Below are positions 1-9,081 of a DNA stretch of 64,000 nt, piece by piece. The notes below the pieces were generated by a model. It was not told where the DNA came from, made no database searches, and saw only the letters and a program-made list of their open reading frames with translations. How positions within the stretch are numbered: position 1 is the stretch's first letter; each line of letters starts with the position of its first letter. The stretch is from positions 62,001-126,000 of the forward strand of contig NZ_JAJGMW010000003.1 of NCBI RefSeq assembly GCF_020782115.1, read 5' to 3'. The stretch comes from Leeuwenhoekiella parthenopeia. Its GTDB lineage: Bacteria; Bacteroidota; Bacteroidia; Flavobacteriales; Flavobacteriaceae. The position numbers and the translations under genes are program-made.

Positions 1-916
1 TCAGGCCATGTCTTAGTTTCAGCTCAACCGAATCGGTAGGCGAATACGGCAGAAAAAGATTGGTAAACTCCCTATACGACATGGTTTCGGTATCCTGAAG
101 CCTGTAGCTGTCATCGGTCATCCCCAGTTGAACAAACAGGTTCCAGGCACGTGAGAAACCTACCCGGCGAATGGTGCCGCGGTATAAGGTCAAAATAGCA
201 TCCAGCCCATAAATGCTTCGGTACTTGAGTGAATTGCGGTTTGCGTAGGCTTCAAACCTTCCGTAGCCTTCCACATCCAGAAATTCGGTGCGTCTAAACA
301 GGCGATGATACGGGATGTATTTGTAGGTCCCTTCCTGAATAAATTCCGCAGCGCCACCTTGCCCGGCAAGCACTACGTTTCGCGGGTTCCAGGTAAATTT
401 ATAATTCCACAGGTTGGTATCGCTTTGGGGAGCAACCAGACCCCCACAAAACGATTCAAAAAGCAACATCTTGCCACCTGCATCGCGTATGCGGTCTATC
501 ACCTGCATCGCGCTCATATGGTCAATGCCCGGATCAAGGCCTATCTCATTCATAAAAACAAGGCCTTTGGCTTTTACCTCGGGATCCAAAGCCAGCATCG
601 CATCACTTATATAGGAAGCAGTAACCATGTTTTTACCAAATTTCAGACAATCGCGGGCAACCTCAATATGCAGGACCGCGGGCAACATACTTATGACCAG
701 ATGAGCTTCCTGAATAAACTGTTGCCGTGCTGCAGCATCGTCGATATTAAGCTCTACCGCTTTGGTGTTGGGGTGTGACGCACAAGCTTTGCGAGCCTGA
801 TTCAAATCGAGATCGGCTACTAGCAACTGCAATTGCTCCTCCTGAGATTTACTGGAAAGGTATTTTATGAGTTGGGCCGTTGACTTTCCGGCACCGATTA
901 TTAAGATTTTTCGCAT
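1..916 (-). CDS. Saccharopine dehydrogenase family protein, C-terminal part cut by the window edge
   Basis: The reading frame starts at the ATG at 916 and stays open to base 2, giving about 305 codons; the 3' end lies outside the window. The N-terminus (MRKILIIGAGKSTAQLI) is a Rossmann-fold dinucleotide-binding start with a GAGKS glycine loop, followed by a VADLDLNQA segment and an acidic turn, as in saccharopine dehydrogenase and lysine-ketoglutarate reductase proteins. Further on, the stretches ISMLPAVLHIEVARDCL and MNEIGLDPGIDHMSAM match the conserved core of this family. Bacteroidetes members are about 450 residues and probably act in lysine catabolism through saccharopine. The exact substrate is inferred from family only. 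Confidence 0.8.
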   Translation of the reverse strand, partial: MRKILIIGAGKSTAQLIKYLSSKSQEEQLQLLVADLDLNQARKACASHPNTKAVELNIDDAAARQQFIQEAHLVISMLPAVLHIEVARDCLKFGKNMVTASYISDAMLALDPEVKAKGLVFMNEIGLDPGIDHMSAMQVIDRIRDAGGKMLLFESFCGGLVAPQSDTNLWNYKFTWNPRNVVLAGQGGAAEFIQEGTYKYIPYHRLFRRTEFLDVEGYGRFEAYANRNSLKYRSIYGLDAILTLYRGTIRRVGFSRAWNLFVQLGMTDDSYRLQDTETMSYREFTNLFLPYSPTDSVELKLRHGL

Positions 917-1055
917 AGGAATGTAGTATTTTTGCCAAAGTTTAATTTACACAATTGCACTGCACAAAAAAGCTGTTTTAAAAGCATTCTATGAGGTTTT
1001 TGAAGAGATCATTTGAGCATCATATAACTGCAATTGCATTAACGTTTTGCGCAAC

Positions 1056-1442
1056 ATGAAAAAGAACATGCTCATCACCGGTGCCATTTTAGGCCTTCTT
1101 GCTGTCATTCTTGGTGCATTTGGCGCCCACGGACTAAAAGAAAGCCTGACTCCCGAAGCTCTAAACTCGTTTGAAACCGGTGTGCGCTACCAGATGTATC
1201 ACGCCCTACTCATGCTTCTTGCGGCTGCAAGCTTTTCACTACCGGAGAAAGCTTTAAAAGCACTTTTTTACCTGTTGCTGAGTGGTATTTTGCTCTTCAG
1301 CGGTTCTATCTATTTACTCACCACAAAATCACTCACCGGCATCGATATAAGCGCTGTAGCCTGGGTGACTCCCATCGGCGGAGCCTTGCTAATTGCGGGT
1401 TGGGCATTGCTCGTGCTTAACCTTATCAAATTCACAAAATAA
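1056..1442 (+). CDS. DUF423 (YgdD-like) small membrane protein
   Basis: This is a protein of about 128 residues with four hydrophobic segments and the DUF423 signature: a first helix ending in LGAFGAHGLK, followed by the FETGVRYQMYHALLML motif and a third helix with LFSGSIYLL. I chose the ATG at 1056; a TTG nine bases upstream is in frame but less likely. The family is a widespread inner-membrane protein of unknown function. The gene stands alone between the divergent saccharopine dehydrogenase gene and pckA. A TATTTTTG box at 927-934 could be its promoter, leaving a leader of more than 100 bases. Confidence 0.85.
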   Translation: MKKNMLITGAILGLLAVILGAFGAHGLKESLTPEALNSFETGVRYQMYHALLMLLAAASFSLPEKALKALFYLLLSGILLFSGSIYLLTTKSLTGIDISAVAWVTPIGGALLIAGWALLVLNLIKFTK

Positions 1443-1460
1443 TTAGTTAAAATTAGAAAA

Positions 1461-1486
1461 TTGAATTTATTATTACCGTATTTTTG
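1461..1486 (+). promoter_or_regulatory. Putative Bacteroidetes-type promoter of pckA
   Basis: A TATTTTTG box at 1479-1486 fits the TAnnTTTG -7 consensus of Bacteroidetes and lies 27 bases before the pckA ATG. A TTG sits upstream at 1461-1463, but the spacing of 15 is shorter than usual, so the -33 part is uncertain. Confidence 0.45.
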
Positions 1487-1513
1487 TCGCGTATTTATTA
1501 AAAATTCAATTTT

Positions 1514-3124
1514 ATGGCTTTATCTGCCCTATCTACGAAAACGATTTCGTTATCGCAATACGGAATCAAAAATGCAACAATCGCTTATCAACTGGATCCC
1601 GAAGAGCTACACGCTATTTGTGTAGAAAAGGGCGAAGGAAAGACCACCTCAACCGGTGCACTTGCGATCAATACCGGTACGTTCACCGGAAGGTCTCCAA
1701 AAGACCGGTTTATCGTAATAGATGAGCATACCCGGGACCAGGTTTGGTGGGGAGAAATCAACATCCCTTTTGATAAGACCAAATTTGAGCGCTTGCGCAG
1801 GCGCATGCTCACATACCTTTCAGACCGAAAACTTTTTGTACGTGACGCCTTTGCCTGCGCTGATACCCGTTACCGCATAGGTATTCGTGTAATCAACGAG
1901 AATGCCTGGTCTAATTTATTTGCTTATAATATGTTTCTGCGTCCTACCGATGCAGAACTCGATAACTTCAAAGAAGACTGGCTCATTCTTAATGCTCCCG
2001 GATTTAAAGCAAACCCTGAGCTTGACGGTACGCGTCAGGAAAATTTTGCCATCATCAGCTTTGAAGAAAAAACCGTTTTAATCGGCGGAACCGGTTATAC
2101 GGGCGAAATCAAAAAAAGTATCTTTTCAGTACTTAACTTCCTGTTACCGGTTACGCAGGAAACCCTGCCTATGCACTGCTCTGCTAATGTGGGCGAAAAT
2201 GGGGAAACCGCTATCTTTTTCGGACTTTCTGGCACCGGAAAAACCACACTAAGCGCAGATCCTGATCGCAAGCTTATAGGCGACGACGAGCATGGCTGGA
2301 CGCCTGATAATACCATCTTTAATTTTGAAGGCGGTTGTTATGCCAAAGTAATTAACCTTTCTGAAGAGCAGGAACCAGACATATTTAATGCGATTACAGC
2401 CGGTGCCCTGCTTGAAAATGTAGTTTTAGATGCCGATGGCGAAGTAGATTTTAGCGATACGTCAATCACGCAGAATACACGGGTGAGTTATCCCATTCAC
2501 CACATCAGCAACATTCAGACTCCATCGATCGGTAAAAACCCAAAGAATATCTTTTTCCTAACTGCCGATGCCTTTGGAGTCCTGCCTCCTATTTCTAAAT
2601 TGACTCCGGGACAGGCCGCTTACCATTTTATAAGCGGTTACACCGCAAAAGTAGCAGGTACCGAAGCGGGAGTCAACGAACCCATGCCTTCTTTTTCAGC
2701 TTGTTTTGGCGCACCGTTTATGCCGCTTCATCCTACTGTATATGCCGAAATGCTCAGCGATAAGATGAAAGAAGCCGGTGTAAATGTTTGGCTCATCAAT
2801 ACCGGATGGACCGGCGGACCTTACGGAATAGGCAAGCGTATGGCTTTAAAATATACCCGGGCGATGATCAATGCCGCTTTGAGCGGAGCTTTGGGCGAAG
2901 TCAATCACGAGAATTATCACATGCATTCCGTTTTTGGAGTCGCACAGCCCCGCACCTGTCCGGGTGTACCCGATAGTGTTTTGAGCCCCCGACAAACCTG
3001 GAACAACGACGAGGGTTATTATAAAACAGCTCATAAACTCGCTGCTGCATTTAAGAATAACTTTAAAAAATTTGAAGCTTACGCCAGTGAGGAGATTATG
3101 GCAGGGCAGCCACCATTGGGATAA
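1514..3124 (+). CDS. pckA: Phosphoenolpyruvate carboxykinase (ATP)
   Basis: The 536-residue product is full length for ATP-dependent PEP carboxykinase, which converts oxaloacetate and ATP to PEP, CO2 and ADP in gluconeogenesis. The P-loop GLSGTGKTTLSAD lies at about residues 237-249, followed by the metal-binding segment with IGDDEHGW. The substrate-binding motif TGTFTGRSPKDRF is near the N-terminus and NTGWTGGPYGIGKRM near residue 430. The gene appears to be monocistronic with its own promoter box upstream. No key residue is missing. Confidence 0.97.
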   Translation: MALSALSTKTISLSQYGIKNATIAYQLDPEELHAICVEKGEGKTTSTGALAINTGTFTGRSPKDRFIVIDEHTRDQVWWGEINIPFDKTKFERLRRRMLTYLSDRKLFVRDAFACADTRYRIGIRVINENAWSNLFAYNMFLRPTDAELDNFKEDWLILNAPGFKANPELDGTRQENFAIISFEEKTVLIGGTGYTGEIKKSIFSVLNFLLPVTQETLPMHCSANVGENGETAIFFGLSGTGKTTLSADPDRKLIGDDEHGWTPDNTIFNFEGGCYAKVINLSEEQEPDIFNAITAGALLENVVLDADGEVDFSDTSITQNTRVSYPIHHISNIQTPSIGKNPKNIFFLTADAFGVLPPISKLTPGQAAYHFISGYTAKVAGTEAGVNEPMPSFSACFGAPFMPLHPTVYAEMLSDKMKEAGVNVWLINTGWTGGPYGIGKRMALKYTRAMINAALSGALGEVNHENYHMHSVFGVAQPRTCPGVPDSVLSPRQTWNNDEGYYKTAHKLAAAFKNNFKKFEAYASEEIMAGQPPLG

Positions 3125-3202
3125 TTTAAAGGAGTATTAAGTATGATTCGATTCGTCTTATAAATTGGTATTTTCTTATTTTTTATAAAAAAGAATTGAA
3201 CC

Positions 3203-3442
3203 ATGGACTTGCAAACCAGAAAACTAGAATTCATTAAGGAATTCCTCAAAATCCAAAGTGAAGAAGTCCTATCGAGACTTGAAAAAGCTTTAAAAAAAGA
3301 GCACCTAGAGGAACAATTTGATTTTCTGCCATTTACGGAAGAAGAATTCAACTTTCGTATTGATAAGTCTTTGGAAGATTCTAAAAACCTGAAGTTGACC
3401 GAGGCTCATACATTGCTGGAGCAAATTAAGAAGTGGAACTGA
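3203..3442 (+). CDS. Antitoxin of a RelE/ParE-type toxin-antitoxin pair (module 1)
   Basis: This is an acidic and lysine-rich helical protein of 79 residues that starts at ATG 3203 and overlaps the following toxin gene by 10 bases, a coupling typical of type II modules. It begins MDLQTRKLEF, contains an EDSKN motif and ends in IKKWN. Its close paralogue is the antitoxin at 28156, which has the same length, start, motif spacing and overlap. The family is common in Flavobacteria but is usually left as hypothetical, so the antitoxin role rests on the linked toxin. It would neutralise the toxin and repress the operon. Confidence 0.75.
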   Translation: MDLQTRKLEFIKEFLKIQSEEVLSRLEKALKKEHLEEQFDFLPFTEEEFNFRIDKSLEDSKNLKLTEAHTLLEQIKKWN

Positions 3443-3750
3443 AGCTATTTTGGACTGATTTTTCTCAATCCGAACTTAAAAAAATCTACAGGTATTACAG
3501 AGAGCAGGCCGGTTTAAGAATTGCTCAAAAGATTGTTGAGGGAATTTTAAACGAGAGTTTAAAGCTTATTTCGCAACCTCGACCCGGACAAGTTGAACCA
3601 CTCCTGAAGCATCGAAACAAAGAATTCCGGTATTTGATTTATAAAAATTATAAGATTATCTACCTGATTCTTGAAGAACAGAATAGGATTGATATACAAG
3701 ATGTTTTTGACACGAGACAAAATCCACGTAAAATAGAGCGTACCAAATGA
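3433..3750 (+). CDS. RelE/ParE-family toxin (module 1)
   Basis: The 105-residue protein has the ParE/RelE layout: a first beta strand (LKLFWTDFSQSEL), a helical pair with IAQKIVEGIL, the RPGQVEPLL turn, then EFRYLIYKNYKIIYLI and a last strand ending in VFDTRQNP. The final DTRQNP motif is typical of ParE-type toxins in this phylum. Initiation is from GTG at 3433, inside the antitoxin gene. The predicted target is mRNA on the ribosome or DNA gyrase; the sequence alone does not decide. A strong hairpin terminator follows. Confidence 0.85.
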   Translation: MELKLFWTDFSQSELKKIYRYYREQAGLRIAQKIVEGILNESLKLISQPRPGQVEPLLKHRNKEFRYLIYKNYKIIYLILEEQNRIDIQDVFDTRQNPRKIERTK

Positions 3751-3785
3751 AAAAGACCGTTCAGAAATTCTGAACGGTCTTTTTA
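3750..3785. terminator. Bidirectional rho-independent terminator between module 1 and hemD
   Basis: A near-perfect inverted repeat AAAAAGACCGTTCAGA / TCTGAACGGTCTTTTT with a three-base loop is flanked by A and T runs. It can end the toxin-antitoxin transcript on the plus strand and hemD on the minus strand. Confidence 0.9.
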
Positions 3786-3806
3786 TATTTTAGAAAGTTA
3801 GGTTTT

Positions 3807-4562
3807 CTACTTTTTATTGTTCACCTCGTCTATATACTTTTCTAAAGCCATAGTCATGGAAGGCGTTTCCGGTGTAGGCGCCATAATGTTTACTTTAAGA
3901 CCGGCCTCTTCAACTGCACGTACGGTTGAGTTACCAAAAACTGCAATACGCGTCTCGTTTTGCTTAAAGTCAGGGAAATTCTCAAATAAGGATTTGATTC
4001 CGCTGGGACTGAAGAATACCAAAATATCATAAGTCACATCTTTAAGGTGCGACAAATCACTGGTAACGGTTCGGTAAAAAATACCTCGATCCCAATTCAG
4101 GTTGAGTTCTTCAAGAACTTTAGGCACTTCGGGTTTTAATATGTCTGACGATGGAAGCAAAAACTTCTCATTCTTGTATTTTTTCAAAGTAGGTCCAAGC
4201 TCTGTAAAGGTGCGTTTCCCTACATAGATTTTTCGCTTGCGATACACCACATATTTCTGCAGATAATAGGCTACCGCTTCACTTTGGCAAAAATACTTCA
4301 GCGTATCGGGCACTTTATAGCGCATCTCATCAGCTATTCTGAAAAAATTATCAACCGCATTACGGCTGGTAAGAATGATGGCAGTGTATTTATTCAGGTC
4401 AATTTTTTGATGTCTAACTTCCTTGCCTGAAACCCCTTCTACATGAATGAAAGGAATGAAATCAACTTTTACTTTTTTCTTTTCTTGTAACTCAAAGTAT
4501 GGGGAATTTTCAACCTTTGGTTCTGGTTGTGAAACCAAAATAGTTTTCACTTTCATAGACAT
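3807..4562 (-). CDS. hemD: Uroporphyrinogen-III synthase
   Basis: This 251-residue protein belongs to the HemD family, which closes hydroxymethylbilane to uroporphyrinogen III in haem biosynthesis. Supporting segments are the N-terminal TILVSQPEP, the IILTSRNAVDNFF motif near residue 65 and the C-terminal ILVFFSPSGIKSLFENFP, in which the serine-rich loop of the second domain is visible. It is transcribed with the DUF4271 gene upstream (11 bases apart), an association that recurs in Bacteroidetes. ATG 4562 and ATG 4556 are both possible starts. Confidence 0.88.
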   Translation of the reverse strand: MSMKVKTILVSQPEPKVENSPYFELQEKKKVKVDFIPFIHVEGVSGKEVRHQKIDLNKYTAIILTSRNAVDNFFRIADEMRYKVPDTLKYFCQSEAVAYYLQKYVVYRKRKIYVGKRTFTELGPTLKKYKNEKFLLPSSDILKPEVPKVLEELNLNWDRGIFYRTVTSDLSHLKDVTYDILVFFSPSGIKSLFENFPDFKQNETRIAVFGNSTVRAVEEAGLKVNIMAPTPETPSMTMALEKYIDEVNNKK

Positions 4563-4573
4563 TCTTCTAAATT

Positions 4574-5239
4574 TTAGCGCAACACTTCACTAAATAGCTT
4601 ATATAAAATGAAGTAGGGTGCGATTTCAAGAGCGCAAAGGTACAAAATAAAATAAAACAGGTTGTTGAAAATTAACTTTTCATACCTGCGAAACGTGTTG
4701 AAAAGACTGATTAGGTTAAGGATTAAAAAGATACCTATTACTATTTGCAATACAAGTAGCGATGGCTCTGCCGCATAGACAAAAAAGGCGTTTACCGGAA
4801 TCAGGATTAAAGCAAAATAACTGCGGTAACTCAGTTTATAAAACTGATAGGTATCCAGATGATCTTCGCCCTTAAAAAGCACTCCCAGGGTGCGCTCGGT
4901 AAAAAATTTGAGCGACACAAAAACCACGTAGACCAGCGTAATACGCACATAACCCACAAACGGACTTATGGTTTTAAACAGTTCGTATTTCTGAGCCACC
5001 AGAAAGACAAACAAAGAGATTGATAAAAACTGTACTGTAAACAGCAGCAGATTAAACGGATGTTCAAACTGGATATCTTTACTCGACTTGAGCAGGTATT
5101 TTTCATTCAGCGGCAGCTCACCAAAATCTACAAATTTAGATTCATAAGCCACCCGCGCAGCAGCAATGAGCACCAGGCAGCCCACCAGCACCAGGGTGAT
5201 CCAGTCATTACTTATCAGGTTTCGCTCTATTGCCTGCAC
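4574..5239 (-). CDS. DUF4271 integral membrane protein
   Basis: The frame is open from 5374, but that longer version would overlap the start of the divergent glycosyltransferase gene. I prefer GTG at 5239, which gives about 221 residues beginning MQAIERNLISNDW, a typical DUF4271 start. The protein has about six hydrophobic helices, including DWITLVLVGCLVLIAAARV and VQFLSISLFVFLVAQ, and a conserved LKFFTERTLG segment. The function of the family is unknown. Co-transcription with hemD is likely from the 11-base gap. The start choice is the weak point. Confidence 0.75.
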   Translation of the reverse strand: MQAIERNLISNDWITLVLVGCLVLIAAARVAYESKFVDFGELPLNEKYLLKSSKDIQFEHPFNLLLFTVQFLSISLFVFLVAQKYELFKTISPFVGYVRITLVYVVFVSLKFFTERTLGVLFKGEDHLDTYQFYKLSYRSYFALILIPVNAFFVYAAEPSLLVLQIVIGIFLILNLISLFNTFRRYEKLIFNNLFYFILYLCALEIAPYFILYKLFSEVLR

Positions 5240-5320
5240 TTTACCGTTTTTGGAGAGGTTAAAATTACTATAAAACGCAGAGTTTAGCGAAATGCCGCTC
5301 TTATTAATATTCAAAATAAG

Positions 5321-5328
5321 TACATTTG
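5321..5328 (+). promoter_or_regulatory. Possible -7 box for the glycosyltransferase-pyrC operon
   Basis: TACATTTG matches TAnnTTTG and ends 17 bases before the ATG at 5346, so the leader would be very short. No clear -33 TTTG was seen. Confidence 0.35.
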
Positions 5329-5345
5329 TCCTTAAACTACTGTAG

Positions 5346-6077
5346 ATGGCAAGTTCGCTCGTCATAATCCCCACCTATAACGAAGCAGAAAACATAGAGA
5401 AGTTGTTACGCAATATTTTTGCGCAACAACGGGCGTTTGAGGTGCTTGTAGTTGACGATAACTCACCAGACGGCACAGCTACCCTGGTAAAAAGTTTACA
5501 GCAGGAGTTTATAGACCGGTTACACATTTTAGAACGACCCGGTAAAAACGGTCTGGGCACTGCTTACATAGCAGGCTTTAAGTGGGCGCTGCAAGGCAAA
5601 TACTCATATATTTTTGAGATGGATGCAGACTTCTCCCACGCACCAAATGATTTGGTAAGACTCTATAATGCCTGCGCCCGTGGCGGAGCAGATCTTGCAA
5701 TAGGCTCTCGCTATATCACCGGGGTTAATGTGGTAAACTGGCCTATGGGACGGGTATTAATGTCCTATGTCGCGTCTAAATATGTGCGGTTTATAACAGG
5801 GATGGATGTGGCCGATACCACAGCAGGATTTATATGCTATAAACGCAGGGTTTTAGAAAAAATTAATCTGGACAAAATCAAATTTGTAGGTTATGCCTTT
5901 CAGATTGAAATGAAATTTAAAGCCTATCTTCTGGGCTTTAAGATTACCGAAGTTCCTGTTATTTTTGTTGACCGTACCAAAGGCACCAGCAAAATGAGCA
6001 GCAGCATATTTAGTGAAGCGGTTTTTGGGGTAATTACTATGAAAATGAAAAGTCTTTTTAAACGTTACGATATCTAA
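5346..6077 (+). CDS. Polyprenol monophosphomannose synthase-like family 2 glycosyltransferase
   Basis: The 243-residue protein has a GT-A fold of the DPM1 type: IPTYNEAENIEKLL at the N-terminus, VVDDNSPDGTA near residue 36, the EMDADFSHAP metal-binding stretch near residue 93, and FKITEVPVIFVDRTKGTSKM near the end. It lacks the C-terminal membrane helices of eukaryotic versions. It would transfer a sugar, probably mannose, from a nucleotide donor to a polyprenyl phosphate at the inner membrane. It is directly followed by pyrC with no gap, as in many Flavobacteria. Confidence 0.88.
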   Translation: MASSLVIIPTYNEAENIEKLLRNIFAQQRAFEVLVVDDNSPDGTATLVKSLQQEFIDRLHILERPGKNGLGTAYIAGFKWALQGKYSYIFEMDADFSHAPNDLVRLYNACARGGADLAIGSRYITGVNVVNWPMGRVLMSYVASKYVRFITGMDVADTTAGFICYKRRVLEKINLDKIKFVGYAFQIEMKFKAYLLGFKITEVPVIFVDRTKGTSKMSSSIFSEAVFGVITMKMKSLFKRYDI

Positions 6078-7418
6078 ATGGAAAAAGTTTTAATCAAGGA
6101 TGCACATATCGTAAATGAAGGAAGTATCATTCACGGCGATGTATATATTGAAGATGGCATCATCAAGGAAATCAACAGCAGCATCAGTGTAAAATCTCCT
6201 GATGTGCACATTTTTGATGCCGAAGGGCGGCATTTGCTTCCCGGGGTCATTGATGATCAGGTGCATTTTAGAGAGCCGGGGCTTACGCATAAAGCCGATA
6301 TAGGATCAGAATCTGCAGCGGCAGTTGCCGGTGGCATTACCTCTTTTATAGAAATGCCCAATACTAACCCGCAGACCACCACTATAGAAAAGCTTGAGGA
6401 AAAGTTTGCCATCGCGGCAGAGAGCTCTTATGCCAACTATTCGTTTATGTTTGGTGGCACTAATGACAACCTCGAAGAAATTAAAAAGCTCGATAAGAAA
6501 GCCTGTGCCGGTCTGAAATTATTTTTAGGAAGCTCTACCGGTAATATGCTGGTTGATGATGAAAACGTGCTTCGCGAAATTTTTAAAAGCACAGACCTCG
6601 TTATCTCGGTGCATTGTGAAGATGAAGAAACCATACGCAAGAATATGGAAATATACACCGGCCGTTATGGTGATGACATTCCTATCAACCTGCATCCCAT
6701 CATTCGCAGTGAAGAAGCCTGTTACCTGTCTTCTTCAAAAGCCATTGCTCTGGCTAAAGAAACCGGTGCACGTTTACATGTATTTCATCTTTCTACAGCG
6801 AAAGAAATGGAGCTGTTTACCAATAAGATTCCGCTGAAAGACAAAAAAATCACGGCTGAAGTTTGCATTCACCATCTGTGGTTTTCTGATGCTGATTATG
6901 ACGAGAAAGGAACTTTAATTAAGTGGAATCCCGCGGTTAAAACGCAAAGCGATCAGGATGCCCTTTGGGAAGCTTTACTAGATGATCGCCTCGATGTGAT
7001 TGCTACAGACCACGCCCCACATACGCTTAAAGAAAAGCAAAATGTGTACACCAAAGCGCCCAGTGGCGGGCCACTGGTTCAGCACGCGCTTCCGGCGATG
7101 TTAGAGATGTATCACGAGGAAAAAATAAGCCTGGAAAAAATCGTCGAAAAAATGTGCCACAACCCGGCCATTCTTTTTGATGTGGAAAAACGAGGTTTTA
7201 TAAGACCTGGTTATCACGCAGATTTGGTTCTGGTGGACCTCAACAACCCGTGGACGGTGACTAAAGAAAACATTTTGTACAAATGCAAATGGTCGCCTTT
7301 TGAAGGAAGCACCTTTAAATCGCGTATTTCGCACACCTTTGTAAACGGAAAACTCGCTTACAAAAACTTTAAAGTGTACGATGAACGCTATGGGCAGCGA
7401 TTAACCTTTGACCGATAA
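6078..7418 (+). CDS. pyrC: Dihydroorotase
   Basis: The 446-residue amidohydrolase carries the zinc ligands of dihydroorotase: DDQVHFREPG near residue 60, the lysine position in CAGLKLFLGSSTG near residue 145, the histidines in VISVHCEDE and LHVFHLST, and the catalytic aspartate in VIATDHAPH near residue 312. It makes dihydroorotate from carbamoyl aspartate in pyrimidine biosynthesis. It sits in the middle of a three-gene operon, zero bases after the glycosyltransferase and overlapping the next gene by one base. Confidence 0.95.
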   Translation: MEKVLIKDAHIVNEGSIIHGDVYIEDGIIKEINSSISVKSPDVHIFDAEGRHLLPGVIDDQVHFREPGLTHKADIGSESAAAVAGGITSFIEMPNTNPQTTTIEKLEEKFAIAAESSYANYSFMFGGTNDNLEEIKKLDKKACAGLKLFLGSSTGNMLVDDENVLREIFKSTDLVISVHCEDEETIRKNMEIYTGRYGDDIPINLHPIIRSEEACYLSSSKAIALAKETGARLHVFHLSTAKEMELFTNKIPLKDKKITAEVCIHHLWFSDADYDEKGTLIKWNPAVKTQSDQDALWEALLDDRLDVIATDHAPHTLKEKQNVYTKAPSGGPLVQHALPAMLEMYHEEKISLEKIVEKMCHNPAILFDVEKRGFIRPGYHADLVLVDLNNPWTVTKENILYKCKWSPFEGSTFKSRISHTFVNGKLAYKNFKVYDERYGQRLTFDR

Positions 7419-7894
7419 TGCGTAACCTAAGCCTCCTCATACTGGTTTTCTTATCCCTTTTTGCCTGTCAAAATGTGGAACGGCCTGAAAAGCCCGACGC
7501 TTTTATTGAGGAGGAAAAAATGATTGATATCCTTTACGACATCAGCGTAATTAAGTCGTTGAAAACTTACAACATCAACGAGATGCGAATGCTCGACATA
7601 AAACCCGAAAGTTATATCTATGACAAGTATGATATAGACAGCATTCAGCTTGCCGAAAACATCAGTTATTACGCAGTTGACTTTAATGAATATGCTGAAC
7701 TTTGGGAAAAAGTGCGCGCACGTCTGGCTGCCAAACAGGAAGAAGTCGAAGCAGAAATTGCAAAAGGTGATAGTATACAACGTGTTAAGTCAAAACCAAT
7801 TCCTGATTCTTTAAAAAATCGAAAAATTCCGCAAAGCGAAATGCCTAAAGGACTTCAGATGAATGACTCGCTCGTGGAGTCGGTTAGCGGTTAA
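7418..7894 (+). CDS. DUF4296 lipoprotein
   Basis: This 158-residue protein has a lipoprotein signal (LLILVFLSLFACQN, cysteine at about residue 16) and the DUF4296 pattern: PEKPDAFIEEEKMIDILYDI, then YIYDKYDIDSIQLAENISYY. The C-terminal third is charged and probably disordered. The function of the family is not known. Its start overlaps the pyrC stop by one base, and its last 11 bases overlap the convergent epimerase gene. Confidence 0.85.
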   Translation: MRNLSLLILVFLSLFACQNVERPEKPDAFIEEEKMIDILYDISVIKSLKTYNINEMRMLDIKPESYIYDKYDIDSIQLAENISYYAVDFNEYAELWEKVRARLAAKQEEVEAEIAKGDSIQRVKSKPIPDSLKNRKIPQSEMPKGLQMNDSLVESVSG

Positions 7895-8888
7895 GATGAC
7901 GGGCTACCCGCTTTAAAGTTTCAGAAAGCGGTGTGTATTCAAAACTCAATTCCTCTTTCAGCTTTGCTGAACTGTATACACTCGCTGAATATGCAGATCG
8001 TGCAGTACTTCTGAAGAGTTTTCGCTTTTTACCAAATAAACCCGCGAGCCAGTCTAAACGCCAGGCCAGTTCGAGTTGCCATTTTTTGAGCATTTTTGAA
8101 GGGGTTTGCACCCCAAGGGCTTCGGCGATTTTTTGAAAGAGATCTTCAAATTTCAGGTTATAGCCTACTAAAATATAGCGCTCATTTTTGATTTCGCTTT
8201 GCATAAGGCGCAGCAAGGCGCTTACCACATCCTGCACATCTACAAAACCGGAAGCTCCGGGAACATTATAACGCAATCCATTTTTAACCTGTCTGAAAAA
8301 CGCACCGCTGCCCGAACTGTAAAAACCTTCTCCCAGAATAACCCCGGGATTTACCATCACCGCATCGAGTCCTTCCTGAGTACCACGCCATACCTCAAGT
8401 TCTGAGGCAAATTTAGAAATGCTGTAAACGCTGTTGTCTTTATTGGCTTCCCAATGTGTTTCTTCGGTAATTTTCTTTTTTGACTCGCCCAGTGCCGCCA
8501 CCGAACTCACGTAACCAAATTTTTTTACGCCAAACTCCAGACTCAGATTGACCATGTTTGCGGTACCTTCCACATTGATTTTCTGAAGCCGGTTAAAGCG
8601 CTTGGGGTTAAACGAAATGAGTGCGGCACAATGATACACATAGTCCACGCCTAGGAAAGCTTCAGTCAGCGCGGGAATATCAGTCACATCTGCTTCAACC
8701 CACTCGATGGTTTCAAAAGCAGCAGGAGTTGCCTGAGCCTGCTCATTTTTCCACCGAAACAAATCGGCTACCGAATCAATACTTTTACGGGTTCTGTAGG
8801 TGGCACGCAGGTTTTTTTCGCCTTGCGCGATCAATGCATACAACAGATGCGAACCCACCAAACCGGTACCTCCCGTGACTAAAATCAT
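7884..8888 (-). CDS. NAD-dependent epimerase/dehydratase family protein
   Basis: The protein is an extended short-chain dehydrogenase of about 334 residues. It starts MILVTGGTGLVGSHL at the ATG at 8888 (a frame open to 8939 adds 17 residues without homology). It has VDYVYHCAALISF near residue 77, the YSISKFASE catalytic Tyr-Lys motif, and VMVNPGVILGEG. This resembles the dihydroflavonol reductase-like subgroup common in Flavobacteria. The substrate cannot be told from sequence. The gene is convergent with the pyrC operon and divergent from tyrS. Confidence 0.85.
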   Translation of the reverse strand: MILVTGGTGLVGSHLLYALIAQGEKNLRATYRTRKSIDSVADLFRWKNEQAQATPAAFETIEWVEADVTDIPALTEAFLGVDYVYHCAALISFNPKRFNRLQKINVEGTANMVNLSLEFGVKKFGYVSSVAALGESKKKITEETHWEANKDNSVYSISKFASELEVWRGTQEGLDAVMVNPGVILGEGFYSSGSGAFFRQVKNGLRYNVPGASGFVDVQDVVSALLRLMQSEIKNERYILVGYNLKFEDLFQKIAEALGVQTPSKMLKKWQLELAWRLDWLAGLFGKKRKLFRSTARSAYSASVYSSAKLKEELSFEYTPLSETLKRVARHLNR

Positions 8889-8945
8889 AGCGGCTAAGTT
8901 AACGATATTCTTGCGTTCTTGCCGTGATGCTTTGGGCATTATATT

Positions 8946-8953
8946 TATCTTTG
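8946..8953 (+). promoter_or_regulatory. Possible -7 box for tyrS
   Basis: TATCTTTG fits TAnnTTTG and lies in the intergenic region about 130 bases before tyrS. The -33 element is not clear. The leader between the box and tyrS shows no structure I recognise. Confidence 0.3.
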
Positions 8954-9081
8954 CAGCCTTAAAATAGTCACGAGACGACTGGCTGCAGATGTTTTAAAGA
9001 GATGTTTTTTTTACATCGATAAGAATCAGGCAGCATTAAGAACAAACTTTTAAATCGCGTATATCGCGAAAACTAGCAATT

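Noticed and set aside
305-778. Long open frame on the plus strand opposite the saccharopine dehydrogenase gene
   Set aside because: It is a shadow of the minus-strand coding frame, which shows clear family motifs.
5240-5374. N-terminal extension of the DUF4271 protein to 5374
   Set aside because: The extension overlaps the divergent glycosyltransferase start and lacks family similarity; the shorter start fits the family length.
8954-9081. Possible tRNA or riboswitch in the tyrS leader
   Set aside because: I found no T-loop or anticodon-arm pattern and no T-box or other known riboswitch core.
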